A stretch of 64,000 nt of DNA from G963667145 sp963667145 (GCA_963667145.1 OY762943.1:620001-684000), one strand, 5' to 3'; positions 34,674 to 43,045 are shown, counted from the stretch's first letter. The notes: a model not told the origin generated them from the letters alone. Translations and numbers: made by a program.

Positions 34674-35459
34674 CTATTCTTTCACAGCACAAATAGCAAC
34701 ATAATCTCCACAATCGTAGCCCGAAATCGGTTCTTCCTGAACATCGTTGGAATACAAAGGGTGTTTGGTGAGTGTCTGGGCAAACTGAAAATCAGAAAAT
34801 CCAACCTCTTTCAGCATCTCAACCTTCTCCTGTGTAGTTCGCCAATTCGCAACCTTAACAAACTCAATCGGATACGGGTCTCGCGGATGCACTCCATGCA
34901 ACAGCGGATGCTCCCAAGCACCCAAACTCTTGGCAAGATTGTACATAATCGCATAGGAACTCTCTTTGGGAACATCTATCACCACAATCTTTCCGCCCGA
35001 TTTCAAGGCGTTATAGCTTTTCACAAAAGCCGTTTTCAAATCCGAAATATAGCTAGGAGTCCCGTTGAATAAAATCGTATCGTACTCATTTTCAGGCAGG
35101 CTCATCTCTTCAGCGGTGACGACCTCCACTTCCATTCCCCGCTTACGAGCAATCTTCGCCATGCTCACGGACGGTTCTATCCCGTACATGATTTCAATAT
35201 TGAAGTTGTCGGACAAAATAGATTCAAAAATTCCACTTCCACAACCGACAGAAAAAATTTTGGATTTTTCTTCCAAAAAATACGCAACTAACTTTGCTTC
35301 CGAATAAAGAAGATTTTGATTTTCCAAGAACCAAGCATCATAATCCGCAGCAAATTCATCGAATTTCAAGTGCCTCACAAGAGCACCCCACAAAAAGAAA
35401 GGCAAATATTGAGCATAATAATACTCTCCTTTAAATAAATTTGCCCCTTGTGAAGTCAC
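34674..35459 (-). CDS. Class I SAM-dependent methyltransferase
   Basis: Up to 261 residues, with motif I as IFSVGCGSGIFESIL near residue 70, an acidic residue after strand 2 (YGIEPS) and LFNGTPSYISDL as the motif II region. The start is uncertain: the long frame opens with GTG, but the recognisable domain begins at KFDEFAADYDAWF, and a TTG at 35369 just after GAGG is a reasonable alternative. It lies 13 bp upstream of thiM and probably shares its transcript. The substrate is unknown. Confidence 0.75.
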   Translation of the reverse strand: MTSQGANLFKGEYYYAQYLPFFLWGALVRHLKFDEFAADYDAWFLENQNLLYSEAKLVAYFLEEKSKIFSVGCGSGIFESILSDNFNIEIMYGIEPSVSMAKIARKRGMEVEVVTAEEMSLPENEYDTILFNGTPSYISDLKTAFVKSYNALKSGGKIVVIDVPKESSYAIMYNLAKSLGAWEHPLLHGVHPRDPYPIEFVKVANWRTTQEKVEMLKEVGFSDFQFAQTLTKHPLYSNDVQEEPISGYDCGDYVAICAVKE

Positions 35460-35757
35460 TCGAAAATAATCAAAAAATTTTGCAACAAATTTCGCAAATT
35501 AAAATTTCAACTCAATTCCACAGAACAATTGTAGCTAATTCAAACTCCCTTTTAATAAATCCATCTGCACCGAAACAATAAAACATCCTTGAAAACCACG
35601 AAGTTACACCTTATTGTTATTTTTGTAACAATTAAAAGTAGTCTAACTCTCTTAACTATTTGAAAATAAATATGTTACGAAAACAAATTAATCTTGACAC
35701 ATCAATCCAAAAAAAATCTTCTGAACCCTATATCAATAAATATTAAGGAGTTTACTC
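35460..35757. other. Divergent intergenic region between the thiamine operon and asd
   Basis: This 298-bp AT-rich gap should hold promoters for both directions. I see no TPP riboswitch on the minus strand, although the thiamine genes would be expected targets. An inverted repeat ATTGTTA (35613-35619) and TAACAAT (35626-35632) could be an operator. TTGACA at 35694-35699 could be a -35 for asd, but no good -10 sits at the right distance. TAAGGAG precedes the asd ATG. Confidence 0.4.
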
Positions 35758-36876
35758 ATGAAAACAGTAGGCATCATCGGTTGGAGAGGAATGGTAGGAT
35801 CGGTATTAATGAAAAGAATGACAGAAGAAAAACTTTTCACAAAATTTAAACCTGTGTTCTTTTCAACTTCACAAGTAGGACAAAAAGCTCCTGAAGTTAC
35901 CAAAGAATCCTCTCTGTTGAAAGATGCCTATGACATCGATGCTCTGAAGGAACTCGACATTGTCGTGGCTTGTCAAGGTGGAGATTACACCAAAGAAGTG
36001 TTCCCAAAGCTAACCGCCACAGGTTGGAACGGATATTGGATAGATTCCGCATCCGCACTCCGCATGAGCAAAGACAGCATAATCGTTTTAGACCCTGTGA
36101 ACAGACATATTATCGACGAGGGATTAAAAAACGGAGTGAAAATTTTTGTCGGTGGTAACTGCACAGTTTCTCTAATGCTTATGGCACTCAACGGGTTGTT
36201 CCGCGAAAAATTGGTGGACTGGATTACCTCCATGACTTACCAAGCAGCCTCTGGTGCTGGAGCTCAAAATATGCATGAATTGGTAAAACAAATGGGCGTA
36301 ATCGGGACAAATGCTAAACCTCTTACAGACGACCCTTCTACACCTATTTTGGATATTGACACCAATGTAACCAAGACTCTCCACAACGGTGAATTCCCAA
36401 CTCACAATTTTGGAGCCCCTCTGGCTGCAAGCTTAATTCCGTGGATAGACAAAGCTATGGACAACGGACAAACTCGCGAAGAGTGGAAAGGTCTTGTCGA
36501 GACCAACAAAATTTTGGGCATTCACGATAATCATTTGCATATTGACGGTCAGTGCGTTAGAATCGGTGCAATGCGTTGCCACAGCCAAGCCTTTACTATC
36601 AAGCTGAAGAAAAATCTTCCTATTGAAAAAATCGAAGAGATTATCGCTTCTGGCAACGAGTGGGTGGAGATTGTTCCCAACAACAAAGAAGAGACTTTGC
36701 AAAGATTAACTCCTGCTTATGTCAGTAGCTCTCTAAAAATACAAATAGGCAGAATTAGAAAGATGAACCTTGGAGAGGAATACATCACAGCTTTCAGCGT
36801 TGGCGACCAACTCCTCTGGGGTGCTGCGGAGCCAATCCACAGAATACTAAATATCGTGCTTGATTATATCGATTAG
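35758..36876 (+). CDS. asd: Aspartate-semialdehyde dehydrogenase
   Basis: A 372-residue enzyme of the proteobacterial-type Asd subfamily. It reduces aspartyl phosphate to the semialdehyde for lysine, threonine, methionine and diaminopimelate synthesis. The Rossmann motif is VGIIGWRGMVGSVLMKRM at the N-terminus, the catalytic Cys is in GGNCTVSLMLM near residue 136, and HNFGAPLAAS and MRCHSQAFTIKLKK are further signatures. AAGGAG precedes the ATG. It is monocistronic, ending at a strong hairpin. Confidence 0.96.
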   Translation: MKTVGIIGWRGMVGSVLMKRMTEEKLFTKFKPVFFSTSQVGQKAPEVTKESSLLKDAYDIDALKELDIVVACQGGDYTKEVFPKLTATGWNGYWIDSASALRMSKDSIIVLDPVNRHIIDEGLKNGVKIFVGGNCTVSLMLMALNGLFREKLVDWITSMTYQAASGAGAQNMHELVKQMGVIGTNAKPLTDDPSTPILDIDTNVTKTLHNGEFPTHNFGAPLAASLIPWIDKAMDNGQTREEWKGLVETNKILGIHDNHLHIDGQCVRIGAMRCHSQAFTIKLKKNLPIEKIEEIIASGNEWVEIVPNNKEETLQRLTPAYVSSSLKIQIGRIRKMNLGEEYITAFSVGDQLLWGAAEPIHRILNIVLDYID

Positions 36877-36892
36877 ATTGTATTTGAAATAG

Positions 36893-36985
36893 TAAAAAGG
36901 TAGGAGCAAAACTCCTACCTTTAATTTTTTGGTGAATAAAAACCTTATTAATAGGCTGAAACACCAATACTAAGTTTTCACTTGC
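36893..36985 (-). ncRNA. Predicted tracrRNA of the type II-C locus
   Basis: On the minus strand, TGAAAACTTAGTATTGGTGT (36980 downwards) continues into TTCAGCCTAT and matches the plus-strand array repeat with one A-to-G change and a short insertion. It can therefore pair with a crRNA read from the minus strand of the array. Downstream comes a nexus-like hairpin, AATAA-GGTTT-TTATT (36935-36949), then the strong terminator stem 36896-36922. The length is about 90 nt. Its position beside cas9 and the order anti-repeat, nexus, terminator are those of known tracrRNAs. The 5' end is inferred from the promoter and is uncertain by several bases. Confidence 0.8.
36896..36930. terminator. Bidirectional terminator shared by asd and the tracrRNA
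   Basis: A perfect 11-bp stem, AAAGGTAGGAG (36896-36906) and CTCCTACCTTT (36912-36922), with a 5-nt loop. On the plus strand it is followed by AATTTTTT, serving asd. On the minus strand it is followed by UU and would form the 3' hairpin of the predicted tracrRNA. Confidence 0.85.
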
Positions 36986-37015
36986 AATATTCAATTCCCT
37001 ATCTTAGATTGTCAA
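36986..37015 (-). promoter_or_regulatory. Predicted tracrRNA promoter
   Basis: On the minus strand, TTGACA (37015-37010) is followed after 18 bp by AATATT (36991-36986). Transcription would begin within a few bases of the anti-repeat. The -35 is consensus; the -10 matches at four of six positions. Confidence 0.55.
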
Positions 37016-37034
37016 CAAAAAAATCGAGGTAAAT

Positions 37035-40000
37035 ATGAAATATAGATTAGGACTTGATTTGGGTTCAACCTCCATAGGTTGGACTGTGTTAAAATTGGAT
37101 GGGAAAGGCGAGATATTTTCTTTGGAAGACATGGGGTCTAGAATTTTTAGTGACGGAAGAGATGCTCAAAGTAAAAAACCACTGAACGTTGCTAGAAGGG
37201 AACACAGAGGAGCAAGACGAAATAATTATAGGAAGTTCAAGCGTAAATCTGAATTGTTAGAAGTTCTCATAAAACACAATATGATGACCACAAATAGAGA
37301 AGAGCAAAAAATAGTCGCAAACAAAAATCCTTATAAATTAAGGAAAAGAGGATTGGATGAAAGGTTGTCACTGTATGATTTCGGCAGAGCTTTATTTCAT
37401 TTGGGACAAAAGCGAGGTTTCAAAAGCAATAGAAAATATGACAATCAGGAAGCTGAGAAAAGTAATATGAAAGTTGCCATGGCTGATTTTAAAAATAAAT
37501 TAGCTAAAAGCAACTGCCGAACAATCGGAGAGTATTTCTGTGATAAAATAGAAAATGGAGAGCGAGTAAAAATAACTGTTTCCAATGTTGGAAGTAAAAA
37601 TTCTTATTCTTATGTTTTAAATAGAGAGCAAGTGGAAGATGAATTTCAAAAACTTTGGGTAGCTCAAGCAAAATTTCATTCTGAATTAACAGAAGAAATC
37701 AAGAATGAAATTTATCACGCAATATTTTGGCAACGAGACCTAAAGCCTCAAGAAAAGGGTAAATGTCAATTTGAACAAGGAGAACCTCGAATTGCAAAAG
37801 CCCATCCATTGTTTCAGCTATTTAGAATATGGCAAGAAGTGAATAATTTGAAAATTATCACTTTTGAGGGTAAGAAGCAAGATTTGACTTTGGAAGAAAA
37901 AGTAAAATTGGTGCAAAAATTATCTTCTCAAAAAAGTTGCAAATTTTCAGCCTTGCGAAACGAAATATTTGGGAGAGCTTTAGCAAACAATTATGAGTTC
38001 AATTTTGAAAAATCTGAAAGCAGAGATGGTTTAGAGGGAAATTTAACTTTTAGTATTTTTAGAAGTGAAAAATGTTTTGGTGCTGAATGGGACAAATTTG
38101 ATTTACCTACTCAAAATCTGATTGTTGAAAAAATTTTGAACGAAGAAAACATTAAAGAAGTGGAAAAAAATTTAGTTTCTTGGTTGAGCAAAACCTATGA
38201 TGTATCTCAAGAGAAAGCTGAATATATTTCTTCTGTTTCTTTGCCAAGTGGATATGCAAATGTGAGCAAAAAGGCAATTGAAAAACTTTTGCCTTATTTG
38301 GAGAAAGGCTTACAACTGCATGAAGCAATTGAAGAAGTTGAATATACTATCAATAACTATGATGGGACTCTCTATGATGAAGGTAATTTGCCATATTATG
38401 GAGAAGTTATGCCACATCATGCTTTGTTTGGCAATGGCGACCAAAATCAAATTCCAGAGATTTGCTATGGAAAAATTGGCAATCCCACCGTACATATTGT
38501 CCTTAATCAACTACGAACTATAGTAAATTTACTTTGTAAAAAATATGGAGCTCCAAAGCAAATAGTTATTGAATTAGCAAGAGAATTGAAATTAAGCAAA
38601 AAGAAAAATGATGAAATTAATGAAACAAATGAAAAGAATAGAAAATCAAATGAAAAAGCAGTTGCTTTTTTGGCTGAACATGGCTTACCAAAAAACAAAG
38701 AGAATATAATCAAATATAAACTTTGGGTAGAATTGAATGCTAAAGACGATAAGAACAGATGCTGCCCGTATACAGGAAAGAACATAGGATTTACTACTCT
38801 ATTTAGCAATAAAGTTGAGATTGAGCATATTTTACCAAAAAGCAGAACCTTTGACGATTCTTATGCTAATAAAACTTTATGCTTTAGGCAAGCCAATTTG
38901 GACAAAGGCAATCGTTCTCCTTATGAGGCTTTTGGACAGAACTCTATCCCTGAATATAATTGGAAAAATATTATTGATAGAGTCAAAGAAAATTTGCCCA
39001 AAAATAAGCAATGGCGGTTTTATCCTGATGCTATGGAAAAATATGAAGGCGAAAACCCGATTATAGCAAGAATGCTCAACGATACCAAGTATGTAAGCAA
39101 GATTGCCCGAGAGTATATGCAATATGTGTGTGGAGCCAATAATGTCTGGACTATTCAGGGGCAACTTACAGCCAAACTTCGCCATCATTGGGGCTTGAAT
39201 AGTCTAATAGCGGACGACAATAACAAAAATCGTGCTGACCATAGACACCATGCTATTGATGCTTTTGTGATAGCGTGTACTACAAGAGGAATGCTTCAAA
39301 AAATTTTTACTCAAGTTAGAGAGTCTCGTGATAGATTGATAGAAAAAATGCCACCTCCCTTTGAAAATTTTAATCTTTCAGAAATGCAATCTCTCGTTGA
39401 TAACATATTGGTTTCTCACAAGCAAGATAGACACGGAGCCACAAAACACATTCGTAAAAACCTTCATGCTTGGAACAAAAAAACTTTTGGCGAACTGCAT
39501 AAGGCTACAGCTTATGGACTATATGGTGCTACCATTTTGTTGAAAAACTTAAAAAAAGAGGATTTGCCTTATTTAATACATAATGAACATTATCCACAGT
39601 TAAGAGATTATTTGGAAGGAAAAATTAAAAGCAAAGATGTTCCAAAAATAGACATAATTTTGAGATTTAACAAGACATTCGATTTATACAAATCTTCGCT
39701 TATAGATAGAATTAAGAAAATAAGTTTATCTATTAGGAGACCTATAACAGAAATAAGATCCAATGAAATTGTATGTAACAATTATATTAGAGAGATATTA
39801 AGTAAAAAATCAAATAATTCTGAAAATTTAACAAAATTGGGTATAATTAGAGTTAAAGTTTTTGATGATAGCATAGATCCAAAAACCGTTATTCCCATCT
39901 ATGACAAAAATGGAATCCCTTACAAATATTTTGTGAGTGGCAATAACTATTGTCTTGATATTTATATGCCAAATCGCGGAACAAACGCAGGCAAATGGCA

Positions 40001-40301
40001 AATGGAAGTTATTTCTAATTTCCAAGCTCACCAAAAAGATTTTAAACCAAATTGGAAAATTGCCGAACCTGAGGCAAAACTTATTATGCGTTTGTTTATA
40101 AACGACATCGTGAAATATGAAGATGAAGAAGAAAAGGAAATTATCGGAAGAGTAAAGAAAATGGATCAACATCGTGCTTACATAAAAAATATTCGTATTT
40201 CTGATGATACGGATGGAGTTTCTTTTAGTATTAGCAAATTTATCAAAACCAAAGCACGAAAAGTTTATATCTCTCCAATAGGCGAATTGTATGAACCATA
40301 G
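37035..40301 (+). CDS. cas9: CRISPR-associated endonuclease Cas9, type II-C
   Basis: A 1088-residue RNA-guided nuclease of the compact II-C size class. RuvC-I is LGLDLGSTSIGWTV with Asp8. The arginine-rich bridge helix (RREHRGARRNNYRKFKRK) spans about 54-71. RuvC-II is IVIELARELKLSKKK with Glu513. The HNH domain has VEIEHILPKS with His598, then YANKTLCFRQANLDKGN. RuvC-III is ADHRHHAIDAFVIAC with His739 and Asp742. All nuclease residues look intact. The C-terminal ~300 residues should form the PAM-interacting region. GAGG precedes the ATG. It overlaps cas1 by 11 bp. No csn2 or cas4 is present, which defines II-C. Base composition is more AT-rich than in the flanking core genes. Confidence 0.97.
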   Translation: MKYRLGLDLGSTSIGWTVLKLDGKGEIFSLEDMGSRIFSDGRDAQSKKPLNVARREHRGARRNNYRKFKRKSELLEVLIKHNMMTTNREEQKIVANKNPYKLRKRGLDERLSLYDFGRALFHLGQKRGFKSNRKYDNQEAEKSNMKVAMADFKNKLAKSNCRTIGEYFCDKIENGERVKITVSNVGSKNSYSYVLNREQVEDEFQKLWVAQAKFHSELTEEIKNEIYHAIFWQRDLKPQEKGKCQFEQGEPRIAKAHPLFQLFRIWQEVNNLKIITFEGKKQDLTLEEKVKLVQKLSSQKSCKFSALRNEIFGRALANNYEFNFEKSESRDGLEGNLTFSIFRSEKCFGAEWDKFDLPTQNLIVEKILNEENIKEVEKNLVSWLSKTYDVSQEKAEYISSVSLPSGYANVSKKAIEKLLPYLEKGLQLHEAIEEVEYTINNYDGTLYDEGNLPYYGEVMPHHALFGNGDQNQIPEICYGKIGNPTVHIVLNQLRTIVNLLCKKYGAPKQIVIELARELKLSKKKNDEINETNEKNRKSNEKAVAFLAEHGLPKNKENIIKYKLWVELNAKDDKNRCCPYTGKNIGFTTLFSNKVEIEHILPKSRTFDDSYANKTLCFRQANLDKGNRSPYEAFGQNSIPEYNWKNIIDRVKENLPKNKQWRFYPDAMEKYEGENPIIARMLNDTKYVSKIAREYMQYVCGANNVWTIQGQLTAKLRHHWGLNSLIADDNNKNRADHRHHAIDAFVIACTTRGMLQKIFTQVRESRDRLIEKMPPPFENFNLSEMQSLVDNILVSHKQDRHGATKHIRKNLHAWNKKTFGELHKATAYGLYGATILLKNLKKEDLPYLIHNEHYPQLRDYLEGKIKSKDVPKIDIILRFNKTFDLYKSSLIDRIKKISLSIRRPITEIRSNEIVCNNYIREILSKKSNNSENLTKLGIIRVKVFDDSIDPKTVIPIYDKNGIPYKYFVSGNNYCLDIYMPNRGTNAGKWQMEVISNFQAHQKDFKPNWKIAEPEAKLIMRLFINDIVKYEDEEEKEIIGRVKKMDQHRAYIKNIRISDDTDGVSFSISKFIKTKARKVYISPIGELYEP

Positions 40302-41175
40302 GATAGTAGATTTATACCTCCCCAATCTTTATCTAAATGTTTACAGGGGATTCTTGCAGATTTCCCAGCCTGATGTTGATGAGAAAACGAATATTCCTTT
40401 GGACGATATTTTATGCATCATTGCCTCTGGATTTGGAATTACTTTTTCTAAACCCATATTAGCACGACTTGGTGAATTGGGCATACCTTTGGTTATTTGT
40501 AATAATTCATACCATCCAACTTCAATCCTTTTGCCGACAGCTGGTTATCACAAGGCGACATATAGACTAAAAGAACAAATAAATGTTAGTCAACCCCTGC
40601 AAAAAAGATTGTGGCAAACCATAATTAAGTTGAAAGTTAAAGCACAAGCAGAGACTTTAAATAACTGTGATATAAAAAACTTGGAATTACTCAATCTGGT
40701 GGAAAAGGTAAAATCGGGAGACATAACAAATGTTGAAGCTGTTGCTGCAAAAATCTATTGGAAAAAATTGTTTGGGCAAGATTTTATTCGAGATTTTGAT
40801 GCTTCGGGAATCAACACTTATCTAAATTTTGGCTATGGAATTATCCGCTCCGTCTTGGCTCGTTACATCATTGGATGTGGTCTAAGCCCTTGCTTGGGGA
40901 TACATCACAGAAATATGTATAACAATTTATGCTTGTGTGATGATCTCATAGAGCCTTTTCGTCCTCTGGTAGATGAAAAAGTTTATCAATTGTGCAACGA
41001 AGATTATTCTGAAGAATTAACTCCCGAAGTAAAAAAAAGTTTGGCTGATATTTTGAGAAAAAAAATGACTATTGATAATCAAAAAACTTCCTTGAGACAT
41101 TGCCTGCAAGCAACAGTTTTGAGCTTGGTAAAATCTTATGAGCAAAAGGAAAACTTACTGATTTCCCCGAAATGA
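40291..41175 (+). CDS. cas1: CRISPR integrase Cas1 (type II)
   Basis: A 294-residue Cas1. Conserved metal-binding residues are Glu in NVEAVAAKIYWKKLF near residue 148, His in CLGIHHRNMYNNL near residue 206 and Asp/Glu in DDLIEPFRPLVDEKVY near residue 221. With Cas2 it integrates new spacers at the leader-end repeat. The ATG lies inside the 3' end of cas9, and the stop overlaps cas2 (ATGA), so the three genes form one coupled operon. Confidence 0.96.
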   Translation: MNHRIVDLYLPNLYLNVYRGFLQISQPDVDEKTNIPLDDILCIIASGFGITFSKPILARLGELGIPLVICNNSYHPTSILLPTAGYHKATYRLKEQINVSQPLQKRLWQTIIKLKVKAQAETLNNCDIKNLELLNLVEKVKSGDITNVEAVAAKIYWKKLFGQDFIRDFDASGINTYLNFGYGIIRSVLARYIIGCGLSPCLGIHHRNMYNNLCLCDDLIEPFRPLVDEKVYQLCNEDYSEELTPEVKKSLADILRKKMTIDNQKTSLRHCLQATVLSLVKSYEQKENLLISPK

Positions 41176-41507
41176 ATCAACTATCTGGTTACCATTATAT
41201 GTGGATTATGGTTATGTTTGATTTGCCCGTAATAGAAAAGGAAGACCGCAAAGCAGCTACAGATTTCCGCAAAACTTTGCTAGACAATGGATTCATGATG
41301 AGTCAATACTCTGTATATATGAGATTTTGTGGGAAAAGAGAAAAACTACCCAAGTATATAAATATCATTCATTCTGCTTTGCCTCTGAGGGGAAAAGTAA
41401 GCATACTCACTTTCACGGACAAAGAATACGACCACATAATAACCTTTAACAATCGTAAAAAATACGAAGAAAAAACGACCAATCAACTAACAATTTTTGA
41501 TTTATAG
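41172..41507 (+). CDS. cas2: CRISPR-associated protein Cas2
   Basis: A 111-residue Cas2 with a ferredoxin-like fold. YMWIMVMFDLPVIEKEDRK holds the first strand and the conserved Asp; FRKTLLDNGFMMSQYSVYMRFCG and the later VSILTFTDKEYDHIITF strand match type II Cas2. It forms the structural core of the Cas1-Cas2 adaptation complex. It is the last gene of the cas operon, 63 bp before the array. Confidence 0.95.
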   Translation: MNQLSGYHYMWIMVMFDLPVIEKEDRKAATDFRKTLLDNGFMMSQYSVYMRFCGKREKLPKYINIIHSALPLRGKVSILTFTDKEYDHIITFNNRKKYEEKTTNQLTIFDL

Positions 41508-41540
41508 CACAGCTTTTTGGTAGAAGATTTTAGGCTAACA

Positions 41541-41570
41541 CCCTGCCCTGTAATAAATTGCAAGGCAGGG
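41541..41570. other. Hairpin directly abutting the first repeat
   Basis: CCCTGCC (41541-41547) and GGCAGGG (41564-41570) form a 7-bp GC-rich stem whose last base touches the first repeat. There is no T-tract on either strand. On the minus strand it would lie just past the end of the array and could act as a trailer structure, or it could mark the array boundary. Confidence 0.5.
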
Positions 41571-42928
41571 ATTCTTGAAAACTTAATATTGGTGTCAACC
41601 TATAACGAGTTTCGTTATCAATCATTTTTACTTTGTATTCTTGAAAACTTAATATTGGTGTCAACCTATAACTGAATGCGTGTGCCGATGCGTTTTCTTT
41701 TTATTCTTGAAAACTTAATATTGGTGTCAACCTATAACTGACCAAATTGGCATACGAAATTAATAGAAATTCTTGAAAACTTAATATTGGTGTCAACCTA
41801 TAACTGAAATGTCAATAGCACGCAACAAAGCATTATTCTTGAAAACTTAATATTGGTGTCAACCTATAACTACATTTTTAACAATTAGCCAAGACAGGCG
41901 ATTCTTGAAAACTTAATATTGGTGTCAACCTATAACGAAAATATCTGATACAGGGAGCTATGCAGAATTCTTGAAAACTTAATATTGGTGTCAACCTATA
42001 ACACGCCCAACCAATCGATTTGAAATTTCCGTATTCTTGAAAACTTAATATTGGTGTCAACCTATAACGTTGTTATAGGTACTTGTAGGCTGGTCAGTAT
42101 TCTTGAAAACTTAATATTGGTGTCAACCTATAACAGTGACGATTATTGGCTCTGGACCTGCAGGATTCTTGAAAACTTAATATTGGTGTCAACCTATAAC
42201 TCATCTTTGGTTTCTGTTTGTGCTTCCTTTATTCTTGAAAACTTAATATTGGTGTCAACCTATAACGCAAGAGGGCTTCCTTTGTCTAAAGTAGTCATTC
42301 TTGAAAACTTAATATTGGTGTCAACCTATAACCTGTCAAGTCATCTGCAATTAGGCAAGGCAATTCTTGAAAACTTAATATTGGTGTCAACCTATAACTC
42401 AGCATCCTTAACAAAATTTAACCGAGTTATTCTTGAAAACTTAATATTGGTGTCAACCTATAACAAGAGGTGCGAGAATGAAAGAGCCTAATAAATTCTT
42501 GAAAACTTAATATTGGTGTCAACCTATAACCATTCCTCAATTGATTTAATTAGATTTTCCATTCTTGAAAACTTAATATTGGTGTCAACCTATAACTCAC
42601 AGACCATTACAACATGAGTTTCAGCGATTCTTGAAAACTTAATATTGGTGTCAACCTATAACCTGAATTTGACACCAGTCTCGTAGACGCTAATTCTTGA
42701 AAACTTAATATTGGTGTCAACCTATAACCATAAGCATCATTAATAGGCTCAAAAACAATTCTTGAAAACTTAATATTGGTGTCAACCTATAACAAAGACG
42801 ACGGCTCCTTGTCCAAAGAAACAATTCTTGAAAACTTAATATTGGTGTCAACCTATAACACACTGCAACTGCCTGATGACGAGCTACAAATTCTTGAAAA
42901 CTTAATATTGGTGTCAACCTATTATAAC
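41571..42928 (-). CRISPR. Type II-C CRISPR array, 21 repeats and 20 spacers
   Basis: The 36-bp repeat begins ATTCTTGAAAACTTAATATT on the plus strand and ends TATAAC; in crRNA orientation (minus strand) it begins GTTATAGG. All spacers are 30 nt except spacer 18 (42729-42757), which is 29. The first 20 repeats are identical as far as I can read. The last (42890-42928) is 39 nt because TAT is duplicated near its end. The minus orientation follows from the anti-repeat at 36946-36980. Every frame read across the array is an artefact of repetition. Spacer sources cannot be searched here. Confidence 0.98.
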
Positions 42929-42929
42929 A
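42921..42929 (-). promoter_or_regulatory. Extended -10 element at the right end of the array
   Basis: On the minus strand this reads TGTTATAAT, a consensus extended -10. It exists only because of the TAT duplication in the terminal repeat. A second TATAAT (minus strand, 42942-42937) lies 16 bp upstream. Either could start array transcription leftwards, away from the yidC terminator. No good -35 is seen. Confidence 0.45.
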
Positions 42930-42969
42930 GGGGAAATTATAACCAGTTTAATGGACGCTCCCAAAAATT

Positions 42970-43003
42970 AAAAGGTAGGCGACCCATTGGTTACCTACCT
43001 TTT
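42970..43003 (-). terminator. Terminator of the yidC operon
   Basis: Stem AAAAGGTAGG and CCTACCTTTT with a 14-nt loop. On the minus strand it follows the yidC stop by about 40 bp and is trailed by TTAATTTTT. It ends the long ribosomal superoperon before the CRISPR array. Confidence 0.8.
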
Positions 43004-43045
43004 ATTTATGAAACTAATATTTTCAAAATCTGAAAAAGCAATAAA

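Noticed and set aside
42051..43033. Open frames encoding tandem LENLILVSTYN-like and TPILSFQE-like peptides
   Set aside because: They are translations of the 36-bp CRISPR repeat and spacers and carry no independent coding signal.
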